Of a DNA stretch of 63,256 bases, positions 26,125-33,920 are shown piece by piece. The DNA is from Candidatus Hydrogenedentota bacterium (GTDB lineage Bacteria; Hydrogenedentota; Hydrogenedentia; Hydrogenedentales; JAJRTN01): the NCBI GenBank assembly GCA_024278275.1, contig JAJRTN010000030.1:1-63256 (forward strand). The letters are read 5' to 3'. The first letter of the stretch is position 1, and each line of letters opens with the position of its first letter. A model generated the notes under the pieces. The model saw only the letters and a list, made by a program, of their open reading frames with translations, had not been told where the DNA came from and searched no databases. The position numbers were made by a program, and so were the translations under genes.

Positions 26125-27639
26125 ATGACGATAGAATCCACGCTGACCACTTTTCGTGAACGGCTGGGCGAGGTGATGGACCTTCACCAGGCGGCCAGCG
26201 TCCTCCACTGGGACCAGGAGGTTTTCATGCCGCCCAAGGGCGCCGCCGCCCGGGGCCGGCAACTGGCCACCCTCTCCGCCGTGGCCCACCGCTACTTCAC
26301 GCGCGAGGAAATGGGCCGTCTGCTCGATGAACTGACCGAGGCCGCAGACCAACTCGACCCGGACGACGCGAAGCTGGTCGAGGTGACCCGCTACGATTAC
26401 GAACGGGAGACGAAACTCCCCGAGGCCTTCGTGCAGGCTTTCGCCCTGGCCCAGAGCGCCGCCTACGAGGCCTGGGTCAAGGCGCGGGAGACGGATTCCT
26501 TCGCCACCTTCCAGCCCCATCTCGAAAAGATCCTGGACCTGTTGCACGAAAAAGCGGACTACCTGGGCTACGAAGGGTCGTCCTACAACGCCTTGCTCGA
26601 AGAATACGAGCGGGGCATGACCGTGGAGACCCTGCGCGGCCTGTTTGACGTGGTTGCGGAACGCCAGAGCGCCCTGGTGGAAAAGATCGTGAACGCCCCC
26701 GACCCGCCTGACCTGGCCTGGACCCGGGGACCGTGGGACGAAGACGCCCAATGGACCATGACCCTCCGTCTGCTCCAGGATATGGGCTACGATTTCGAGG
26801 CGGGCCGGCAGGACCGAAGCGTCCATCCCTTCACCACCAGCTTCGGCGCCCGGGACGTGCGGCTCACCAACCGGGTCAGCCCGGACGACCTGTTCAGCGC
26901 CCTCCATGGCGCGGCCCACGAGGGTGGCCATGGCCTCTACGAGCAGGGCTTCCAGGAGAAGGATGGCCGCACCCCCCTGGCCGACGGCATTTCCCTGGGG
27001 GTGCATGAATCCCAGTCACGCATGTGGGAGAACATGATTGGCCGCAGTCTGCCCTTCTGGGAACACTACGCGCCCGTCCTCCGGGACCTTCACCCCGGAA
27101 GACTCGACGGCATCACGCCGCAGCAGTTTTACCAGGCGGTCAATCATGTGCAACCTTCCCTCATCCGCGTGGAGGCCGACGAATGCACCTACAACCTGCA
27201 CGTCATCCTGCGTTTCGAGATCGAGGTGGCCCTCATGGAGGGCGAGATCGCCGTGGCGGAGATTCCCGAGGCCTGGAACGCGAAGATGAAGCAATACCTC
27301 GGGCTGGACGTGCCTTCCGACGCACAAGGTTGCCTCCAGGACATCCACTGGTCCCACGGCAGCCTGGGCTATTTCCCCACCTACGCCCTGGGCAACCTCT
27401 ACGCCGCCCAGTTGTTCGAGAAGATTCTCGAAGACCTGCCCGGCCTTTGGGATGACGTTCGCGCCGCCAACTTCGCGCCCCTCCTCGGTTGGTTGCGTGA
27501 AAACGTGCACCGCCATGGGCGGCGGAAGACCGCGGTGGAATTGATCCGGGACATCACCGGCCGTCCCCCCGCGCCAGGCCCTTACCTGACTTACCTGGAG
27601 GAGAAATACGGTCGCCTCTATGGCTTGTCGGGAGGGTGA
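26125..27639 (+). CDS. M32-family carboxypeptidase Taq
   Basis: A 504-residue zinc metallocarboxypeptidase that removes C-terminal amino acids with broad specificity. It is almost all helical, as the family is. The zinc motif HEGGH is at His265-Glu266-His269, and the third ligand Glu lies in the downstream HESQSRMWEN motif. The family marker DIHWSHGSLGYFPTYALGN is present near the C-terminus. Length is standard. The gene stands alone, convergent with the DUF4268 gene. No signal peptide, so cytoplasmic peptide turnover is most likely. Confidence 0.95.
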   Translation: MTIESTLTTFRERLGEVMDLHQAASVLHWDQEVFMPPKGAAARGRQLATLSAVAHRYFTREEMGRLLDELTEAADQLDPDDAKLVEVTRYDYERETKLPEAFVQAFALAQSAAYEAWVKARETDSFATFQPHLEKILDLLHEKADYLGYEGSSYNALLEEYERGMTVETLRGLFDVVAERQSALVEKIVNAPDPPDLAWTRGPWDEDAQWTMTLRLLQDMGYDFEAGRQDRSVHPFTTSFGARDVRLTNRVSPDDLFSALHGAAHEGGHGLYEQGFQEKDGRTPLADGISLGVHESQSRMWENMIGRSLPFWEHYAPVLRDLHPGRLDGITPQQFYQAVNHVQPSLIRVEADECTYNLHVILRFEIEVALMEGEIAVAEIPEAWNAKMKQYLGLDVPSDAQGCLQDIHWSHGSLGYFPTYALGNLYAAQLFEKILEDLPGLWDDVRAANFAPLLGWLRENVHRHGRRKTAVELIRDITGRPPAPGPYLTYLEEKYGRLYGLSGG

Positions 27640-27683
27640 CGGTGCAAGAGGCGGGAAGCCGTTTTTTCTCGTTCCCATGGTCT

Positions 27684-27770
27684 CCCGTGGGAATGCCTCT
27701 CGCGGGCGTTTCGCCCGTGGCTTTCCGCGCCGCGCGATACTGGCGGTGCGCTGAAGCGCACCCTGATACA
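27684..27770 (-). repeat. Direct repeat, copy 1 (family 5), after the DUF4268 gene
   Basis: About 87 bp. It starts CCCGTGGGAATGCCTC, has the hairpins CGGGCGTTTCGCCCG and GGTGCGCT-GA-AGCGCACC, and ends 3 bp from the DUF4268 stop codon. It matches 28968-29049 in the same orientation with few differences. Sitting right after a stop codon with two hairpins, it could also act in transcription termination or mRNA 3' protection. Confidence 0.75.
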
Positions 27771-27773
27771 ACT

Positions 27774-28931
27774 TCACTCCGTATTCGGGAATTCGGTGTC
27801 CGAGCTACTGGACGACTCGGTCTTTGGCACGACTTGTCTCAACGGGGACATATACGGCTGAAGCGCCTTTTCAAGGCGCATCATCGCCTCGATCATGCGG
27901 TCTTGAATGGCCGGCCACCGCTCTTGGGCGTCACGCCATCCACCATCGAAGTCCTGCGCAAGGTAAGATTTCTTAAGATGGTCACACCGGTACCAATCGA
28001 GTTTCCCGCCAAAGGACTTTTCAATTGCTTCGCGCTGTTCACTGAGCCAGTCGAAGCGCGCTTTATTGGTGTTCTTATCCCCATCAAGGAAGAGTTGAAT
28101 GGCGTTGGAATGCTGGCGAACCGCATAACCGTAATGGACGCCGCCAAGGCCGGCCCCCGTTACGATCCAACTCTCTCCTGAAGGGGAGACATTGGAAAAC
28201 AGCTTGGTCTGTCCGAGAGAACGTTCGAGTAGACTCTCCCAGAATGCGTAGCGCAATGCTTGCCGCCCGCCCTCTTCAAGCCGGTCCTGACGTCCCCGCG
28301 TGGCTTTTTCACGGATGCGGACAATGTAGTCTTCTGCCTCGGGCAGGGGAATGACCTGCTGTACGTCAACGAGAATCCGTTCCCCATCCCGGTAAGGACG
28401 CATGCGTACACACCGGATATCCAGGTTGCGCTCGTTCAACCACATCACGGAGGTCGTCAACTCTTTTGAGAAGTCGGCTGCGACGAGGACAATACGGACA
28501 TCCTGGGCAAACCGGTCTTCATCCGCTTCATCCCAGTCGAGGAATTCCAGCAACCCGGTGGTTGCGTCACCCGCAATTCCGTTCTTGCGTATGTGTTCCG
28601 CGTAAGCCTGGGCGGCTTTCTCGAAGGTCATCGCTGAAACCATGGCCGCGTAGCGAATGGCCTGAAGTTCGGCGTACGCGGCATCTTCGGTGCGTTTCAG
28701 TTCGATAACGACCAGGTTTGCGTTCCGATCGATGGCCAGCAGATCCAACTCGCGCCGGGATTCCTCCCACTCCCGGAAACCCTCCGCAATAACCAGCACA
28801 TCCGGGCAAATCACATCGATCTGCCTTTTCAGCAACCGTTGCAGGTCATCACGTTCGCGCAGACCGACCGCCTCAAAAGTGGTCTTGTCGAATGGAACAA
28901 TTTGGTTCGGTGTAATTTCGTATATGGCCAT
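27774..28931 (-). CDS. Nuclease-like protein with C-terminal DUF4268
   Basis: A 385-residue protein. The N-terminal part (about 1-120) has the pattern of a PD-(D/E)xK / NucS-like nuclease: an Asp in RRELDLLAIDR and ExK in LVVIELKR, separated by a short hairpin. The C-terminal part (about 230-350) resembles DUF4268, found next to or fused with nuclease-type domains. GGAG lies 10 nt before the ATG. It lies between two direct repeats of about 85 bp and downstream of alaS on the same strand. A role in DNA repair or in defence against foreign DNA is possible, but no methyltransferase or known defence partner is adjacent. The last 15 residues are Ser-rich. Confidence 0.75.
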   Translation of the reverse strand: MAIYEITPNQIVPFDKTTFEAVGLRERDDLQRLLKRQIDVICPDVLVIAEGFREWEESRRELDLLAIDRNANLVVIELKRTEDAAYAELQAIRYAAMVSAMTFEKAAQAYAEHIRKNGIAGDATTGLLEFLDWDEADEDRFAQDVRIVLVAADFSKELTTSVMWLNERNLDIRCVRMRPYRDGERILVDVQQVIPLPEAEDYIVRIREKATRGRQDRLEEGGRQALRYAFWESLLERSLGQTKLFSNVSPSGESWIVTGAGLGGVHYGYAVRQHSNAIQLFLDGDKNTNKARFDWLSEQREAIEKSFGGKLDWYRCDHLKKSYLAQDFDGGWRDAQERWPAIQDRMIEAMMRLEKALQPYMSPLRQVVPKTESSSSSDTEFPNTE

Positions 28932-28967
28932 TGTGTTATATCTCCACGTCGTCAGGTTTGCCGTCCC

Positions 28968-29049
28968 CCCGTGGGAATGCCTATTCGGGCGTTTCGCCCG
29001 TGGCTTTCCGCGCCGTGCGATACTGGTGCTGCGCCGAAGCACACCCTTA
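28968..29049 (-). repeat. Direct repeat, copy 2 (family 5), after alaS
   Basis: About 82 bp matching 27684-27770 in the same orientation. It includes the alaS stop codon at its edge, so both copies follow the stop of a minus-strand gene. Hairpin GGGCGTTTCGCCC is kept; the second hairpin is imperfect here. Confidence 0.75.
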
Positions 29050-31683
29050 CAATAAGCCGGCCACGATCTCCGGGGCCTTGGCGATGGCTTCCGGCAATTT
29101 CTCCGGGCTTTTGCCGCCGGCCTGGGCCATGTCGGGGCGGCCGCCACCGCCGCCGCCCACGATGGGGGCGACCTGCTTGACGATGTCGCCGGCCTTGATA
29201 CGGCCGGTGAGGTCTTTCGTCACGCCCACGCAGAGCGCGACTTTGCCGCCGTCCGCACTGCCGAGGATGATGACGCCCGATCCGATCTTGTCGCGCAGGT
29301 TGTCGAGGGCCATGCGCAGGCCCTTGCCGTCCTGTCCGTCCAGTTGCACGGCCAGCACCTTCACGCCCGAGATCTCCTGGACCTGGCTCATGTAGTCCAC
29401 CGCGCCGCCGGTGGCCGCGGCCTGTTTCCATTTATCGACCTCGCGGGCGAGGCGCTTGTTTTCGTCGAGCAGGGCCTGCACCCGGCCGCACAGGGCCTCG
29501 GCGGGGGCGCTGAGCAGATGGGCGGTTTGCGCCATCTGGCGTTCCCGCTCCTGGAGGTAGTCCACGCAGGGTTCGCCGCACACGGCCTCGATGCGCCGCA
29601 CGCCGGAGGAAATGGCGGACTCGCCGGTGATCTTGAAGTAGCCAATCACGCCTGTGCGGTCCACGTGGGTGCCGCCGCAGAGTTCGAGGCTTGTGCCGCC
29701 TACCTGCACCACGCGGACCACGTCGTCGTACTTTTCGCCGAAAAGGGCCATGGCACCCTCGGCGCGGGCCGCGTCGAGGGGCATTTCCTTCGTGGACACG
29801 GCTTCGTTTTGCCGGATGTAGCTGTTCACCAGCCGCTCGATGTCTTGAAGCCGTTCCGCGTCGATGCCCTCGAAATGGGTGAAGTCGAAGCGGAGTCGGT
29901 CCGGCGCGACCAGGGAGCCGGCCTGGTGAACATGGCTTCCCAGCACGTTCTGGAGCGCGGCCTGAAGCAGGTGGGTGGCGGTGTGGTGGCTTTCCGTGTT
30001 GCGCCGTTTCGCCTCGTCCACATGAAGCGTCACCGTGTCGCCCACGTGAAGGGTCCCGCGCCGTGTTTCGGCCTGGTGGAGGGTCGTTTTGCCCACGAGC
30101 CGGCGCGTCCCCGTAATCACCGCGTTCCCGTCCGCCCCATCGACCGTACCCGTGTCGCCCGTTTGGCCGCCCGCCTCGGCGTAGAAGGGCGTTCGCGCGA
30201 AGACCAGCTCGCCCGTTTGCCCTTCGCTCAATTCCTCCACCCGTTCGCCGTCCCGCACGATGGCGGTCACGGTGGTTTCCAGCGTGGTGGTGTCGTAGCC
30301 CTCGAAGGCGGTTTCGCCCAGTTCGTCGTGGATCTGGTTGTAGACCGGAGCCACGGCGGCCTGACCGCTGCCGGACCAGGCGCTTCGGGCCTTTTCACGC
30401 TGACCGCGCATGGCCGCGTCGAACCCTTGCCGGTCCACGTCAAAGCCGTTGTCCTCGGCGATGTCCGTCGCCAGGTCGAGGGGGAAACCGTAGGTGTCAT
30501 GGAGGCGGAACAATTCGTCTCCCGGCACGAGGGTGTCACCCTGTTGCTTCATTTTCTCGAAGACTTCGCCCAGGATATCCATCCCACGGGCGAGGGTGCT
30601 CCCGAAACGTTCTTCCTCGGTGTGGACGATCTTCTCGATTTGCACCCGGCTCTCGCCCAGCTCTGGGTAGTGATGGCCCATGAGGTCAATCACGGTGGGG
30701 CACACCTGGTGGAGGAACGGTTTGGTAAGGCCCAGCTCGCGCCCGAAACGCGCGGCCCGGCGCAGCAGGCGGCGCTCCACGTAGCCCCGGCCCTCGTTGC
30801 CCGGCAGGATGCCGTCGGCAATCATGAAACACAAGGCCCGCGCATGGTCCGCGATGACCCGGTAGGGCACGGGATTCTCGGCGTACTTGATCTTTGTCAT
30901 GGCCTGCGTGGCCTCGATAATGGGGAAGATGCCGTCCGTGTCGAAGACCGTTTCCACGTTCTGTAAAATGGCCGCCAGCCGCTCCAGGCCCATGCCCGTG
31001 TCGATGCCCCGGTTCTTCAGTGGCGGGCGGGATCCGTCCGCCTGCTGGTCATATTGGGGGAAGACCAGGTTCCAGAACTCCAGGAAGCGCTCGCACCGTT
31101 CACAGCCCGGCGCGCAGTCCGGTGCGCCGCAACCCTCCGCCGCGCCCCGGTCGATGTGGATTTCCGAACAGGGACCACAAGCCCCCGTGTCCCCCGCGGG
31201 GCCCCAGAAGTTTTCCTTGGCGCCCAGGCGCACGATGCGCGAGGCGGGCACGTCGGTCTCGGAGAGCCAGAGTTGTTCCGCCTCGTCGTCGTCTTCGTAG
31301 ACCGAGACCCACAGTGTTTCAGGGTCCATTTTCAGGATGGTGGTGGTATATTCCCACGCCCACTGGATGGCCTGTTCCTTGAAATAATCGCCGAAGGAGA
31401 AATTGCCCAGCATCTCGAAGAGGGTGAGGTGACGCTTGGTCTTGCCCACCTCGTCCAAATCGTTGGCCTTGCCCCCGGCGCGCAGACATTTCTGCGATGT
31501 CGTGGCGCGGCGGTAAGGCACGGCGACCTCGCCCGTGTAGTAGGGCTTGAACTGCACCATGCCCGCGCTGGTAAAGAGCAGCGTCGGATCGTTGGACGGC
31601 GTCACCGTATCGCTGCGTTCGACCACATGGCCGCGCCGGCGGAAGAAATCAAGAAAACTGGCCCGTATTTCGTCACTTTTCAC
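29047..31683 (-). CDS. alaS: Alanyl-tRNA synthetase
   Basis: An 878-residue class II synthetase that charges tRNA-Ala and edits Ser/Gly mischarging. N-terminal catalytic core with motif 1 to 3 regions (FTSAGMVQFKPYYTG, TLFEMLGNFSFGDYFK), editing domain with the zinc/editing motif HHTATH and CGGTHVDRTG, then a coiled-coil and Gly-rich C-Ala domain with a GGGGGGRPDMAQAGG motif. Start: no ATG fits, and the GTG at 31683 is preceded by GGAG at 8 nt and begins the conserved VKSDEIRASFLDFF; the ATG at 31794 would add 37 residues lacking homology. It lies 180 bp after rsmI and probably has its own extended -10 promoter. Confidence 0.97.
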   Translation of the reverse strand: MKSDEIRASFLDFFRRRGHVVERSDTVTPSNDPTLLFTSAGMVQFKPYYTGEVAVPYRRATTSQKCLRAGGKANDLDEVGKTKRHLTLFEMLGNFSFGDYFKEQAIQWAWEYTTTILKMDPETLWVSVYEDDDEAEQLWLSETDVPASRIVRLGAKENFWGPAGDTGACGPCSEIHIDRGAAEGCGAPDCAPGCERCERFLEFWNLVFPQYDQQADGSRPPLKNRGIDTGMGLERLAAILQNVETVFDTDGIFPIIEATQAMTKIKYAENPVPYRVIADHARALCFMIADGILPGNEGRGYVERRLLRRAARFGRELGLTKPFLHQVCPTVIDLMGHHYPELGESRVQIEKIVHTEEERFGSTLARGMDILGEVFEKMKQQGDTLVPGDELFRLHDTYGFPLDLATDIAEDNGFDVDRQGFDAAMRGQREKARSAWSGSGQAAVAPVYNQIHDELGETAFEGYDTTTLETTVTAIVRDGERVEELSEGQTGELVFARTPFYAEAGGQTGDTGTVDGADGNAVITGTRRLVGKTTLHQAETRRGTLHVGDTVTLHVDEAKRRNTESHHTATHLLQAALQNVLGSHVHQAGSLVAPDRLRFDFTHFEGIDAERLQDIERLVNSYIRQNEAVSTKEMPLDAARAEGAMALFGEKYDDVVRVVQVGGTSLELCGGTHVDRTGVIGYFKITGESAISSGVRRIEAVCGEPCVDYLQERERQMAQTAHLLSAPAEALCGRVQALLDENKRLAREVDKWKQAAATGGAVDYMSQVQEISGVKVLAVQLDGQDGKGLRMALDNLRDKIGSGVIILGSADGGKVALCVGVTKDLTGRIKAGDIVKQVAPIVGGGGGGRPDMAQAGGKSPEKLPEAIAKAPEIVAGLL

Positions 31684-31724
31684 GACGGATTCTCCGTTGA
31701 TTGGAAGCAGGGGGTAGGGGGCAT

Positions 31725-31733
31725 ACTCTAGCA
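31725..31733 (-). promoter_or_regulatory. Candidate extended -10 promoter of alaS
   Basis: TGCTAGAGT on the minus strand, 41 nt before the GTG start. No good -35 box is seen, which fits the extended -10 class. Confidence 0.35.
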
Positions 31734-31862
31734 AATACAGGCCGGAACATGCACATCCCGGCGGCCGGGGAGCCTTCCTTTCGGTCATGGGCAATCGGGA
31801 ACTTGCCTTGGCCGGCGTGCCATCAGGCGGGCGGTGCCGGGAGGGGGAGTACCCCCGTCTCC

Positions 31863-32675
31863 CTACGGCTGTCCGTGCACGTCCGTGTTCGTTCGTGACG
31901 GTCCGTGCTGCTTCGCCTCGTCCTTCCGACGCTCTTCCTCTCCGCCGTGCAGGAACTTGGGGTTGTTGCCGCTGATGACCACGGTGATCTCGCCTTTCAC
32001 CTTACGGTCCGCGAATTCCTCGGCCAGGTCAGCGAGGTAGCCCCGGTGGACGCGCTCGAACTTCTTGGTCAGCTCGATGCAGACCGCCGCCAGACGGTCG
32101 CCCAACGCCACGTGGGCGTCGGCGAGCATTTTCCCGATGCGGAAAGGCGACTCGAAGACGACGAGGGTATGGGGCCGGTCGGCGTCTTCGGCGAAAAAGC
32201 GTTGGCGTTGTCCCGATTTTCTTGGGGGAAAGCCCTTGAAGGTGTAGCTCGACGTGGACAGCCCGGAGGTCAGCAGCGCGGTTGGTACGGCGCTGGGGCC
32301 GGGGAGCACTTCCACGGGGAAATCCTCCTCGCGGCACGCCGCCAGCACCCGGTAGCCGGGGTCGCTGATGGCGGGGCATCCGCCGTCGCTGCAAAGCGCC
32401 ACGGAAGCTCCCTCCCGCAGTAATCCGAGGATGCGCTTCGTCCCCTTTTCCTCGTTGTGTTCGTGGTAGGCGAAGATGTTTCTCGGGCTGGGGATAGCAT
32501 GACGCGCGAAGATTTTCCGTGTTACCCGCGAATCCTCGCAGGCCAGCGCGTCCACCTCCCCCAGCACCCGCGCGGCCCGGTAGGTGAGATCCTCCAGGTT
32601 GCCGATGGGCGTGGCGATCACGTAGAGCGTACCGCCCACGACGTGAGGGCCTTCGGGCTTCTCGGGGGTATCCAT
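31863..32675 (-). CDS. rsmI: 16S rRNA (cytidine-1402-2'-O)-methyltransferase
   Basis: A 270-residue SAM-dependent enzyme of the tetrapyrrole-methylase fold that methylates the ribose of C1402 in the ribosomal P site. Motifs: LYVIATPIGNLEDLTYRA at the N-terminus, CEDSRVTRKI, YHEHNE, and LPGPSAVPTALLTSGL. The SAM loop usually written SDAGTPGISDPG reads SDGGCPAISDPG here, a mild variant. The tail after about residue 240 is charged and extra. It starts 4 bp after the GHMP kinase stop, so the two are clearly in one operon. Confidence 0.95.
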   Translation of the reverse strand: MDTPEKPEGPHVVGGTLYVIATPIGNLEDLTYRAARVLGEVDALACEDSRVTRKIFARHAIPSPRNIFAYHEHNEEKGTKRILGLLREGASVALCSDGGCPAISDPGYRVLAACREEDFPVEVLPGPSAVPTALLTSGLSTSSYTFKGFPPRKSGQRQRFFAEDADRPHTLVVFESPFRIGKMLADAHVALGDRLAAVCIELTKKFERVHRGYLADLAEEFADRKVKGEITVVISGNNPKFLHGGEEERRKDEAKQHGPSRTNTDVHGQP

Positions 32676-32679
32676 GGCG

Positions 32680-33678
32680 TTAGTCCTCGATGGTGGGCTT
32701 GAAGACCTCGATGTCGCCCTCGTTCATCACCTCGACCAGGCGCTTGTACATGGTTTCATCCTCGTAGGTGCCCACGATGGCGCCACCGGATCCGGAGAAC
32801 TTGCCATGGGCGCCGACGGAACGGGCGCGCTCGACCATGTCCACGTTGCGGGGATCAAGCTGGAAGATGGAACGCCGCCGGTCGAAGTTGGCGTCGATGA
32901 GGGGGCCGATCTCCGTGCCTTTTCCCGCCACGATCAGGTCCCGTGCTTCCGAGGCGTATCCCGCGAAGTCCTTCATGGCCTGGACCACCTCGGGATCCCC
33001 CTGGCGCCAACGCTCCTTGATGTTGTTGTGGAAGGTCTCCGAGCCCTCGCCCAGGTCGCGCCGGTACGCGATGAAGAGGTTGGGCAGCAGGCCCGGATCC
33101 AGGGATTCATAGGCCCCGTGCCCCTGCGCTTCCATGAGCGCCCGGTCGAAATCCATGAATACGCAGCCTTCATAGACCTGGATAACCCGGTCCTGCAAGC
33201 CCGCCGCAATGCCCAATTCCTCCGTCTCCACCCGCAGAATGACATTGGGCTGAATGGGCTTGGGAATGTCGATGTCGTAGTACTCCAGCAGGCACCGCAG
33301 CGTCGCCGTGACCAGAGCGCTCGAACCGGCCAATCCCAAACGCCGGGGGATGTTGCTGCGGTAACGGATGGAGAAGTTCTGATCGGGCAATTCAATCTCG
33401 TTTTCGTCGCAGTACTCGAGAAAGGTGCATACCGTCGCTTTCATGATGCGAATGCCGCCGTAGTAGCCGTTGTCCCGCACGTCGTTGACCAGGTCGCGCA
33501 TGGAAGGATATCTCGACCGGTCCTGGAGGCTGGGCACGATTTCCACGTCGCGGCTTTCGTAGAGGCTAACCTTGGCGGCGAAATCGCGGATGACGAAACT
33601 GATGGTCTTGCCGAAATACCCGTCCGACGGGTTTCCCAGCAAACCGGCGCGGGCATGGGCGGTGGCTTCAACGGGCAT
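32680..33678 (-). CDS. GHMP-family sugar kinase (glucuronokinase-like)
   Basis: A 332-residue small-molecule kinase. The GHMP ATP-binding motif is RLGLAGSSALVTATLR (about 120), and the third motif GAHGKFSGSGGAIVG is near 290. The N-terminus MPVEATAHARAGLLGNPSDG is the substrate loop typical of glucuronokinase-like and related uronic-acid or heptose kinases. It would phosphorylate the anomeric oxygen of a sugar to feed nucleotide-sugar synthesis; the exact sugar is unknown. AAGGA lies 7 nt before the ATG. Operon with rsmI (4-bp gap). Confidence 0.85.
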   Translation of the reverse strand: MPVEATAHARAGLLGNPSDGYFGKTISFVIRDFAAKVSLYESRDVEIVPSLQDRSRYPSMRDLVNDVRDNGYYGGIRIMKATVCTFLEYCDENEIELPDQNFSIRYRSNIPRRLGLAGSSALVTATLRCLLEYYDIDIPKPIQPNVILRVETEELGIAAGLQDRVIQVYEGCVFMDFDRALMEAQGHGAYESLDPGLLPNLFIAYRRDLGEGSETFHNNIKERWRQGDPEVVQAMKDFAGYASEARDLIVAGKGTEIGPLIDANFDRRRSIFQLDPRNVDMVERARSVGAHGKFSGSGGAIVGTYEDETMYKRLVEVMNEGDIEVFKPTIED

Positions 33679-33759
33679 AGGGATTCCTTTTCGCAAGTTA
33701 TGGTGAAGCGGAAGGATACGCCATGGCGACAGGCGCGTCAAGCGCGCATTCGGCATCCA

Positions 33760-33850
33760 TTGCTGCCTATTCCGGCAGGTTCCATGCCATGGCGCGACGC
33801 CTTGCCCTTTCCCCATGGGTTCCTGCTTTCGCGGGAATGACGGGCGGGGT
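33760..33850 (-). repeat. Modular hairpin repeat, partial copy (family 1)
   Basis: CTGCTTTCGCGGGAATGACGG is the inverted REP half; the left part (CTATTCCGGCAGGTTCCATGCC) is diverged. It fills much of the 242-bp gap between the flippase-sulfatase and GHMP kinase genes. Confidence 0.55.
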
Positions 33851-33920
33851 GGGACAACCACGTTATTGTGGCCATTTGCGGGATTTCACGGGCGAGGGAC
33901 TACAGCGGTCGTCTTCCGCT

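Noticed and set aside
27636-27773. Start of a possible plus-strand gene after the M32 carboxypeptidase
   Set aside because: It is the translation of the family 5 direct repeat, and the frame then runs antisense to the DUF4268 gene.
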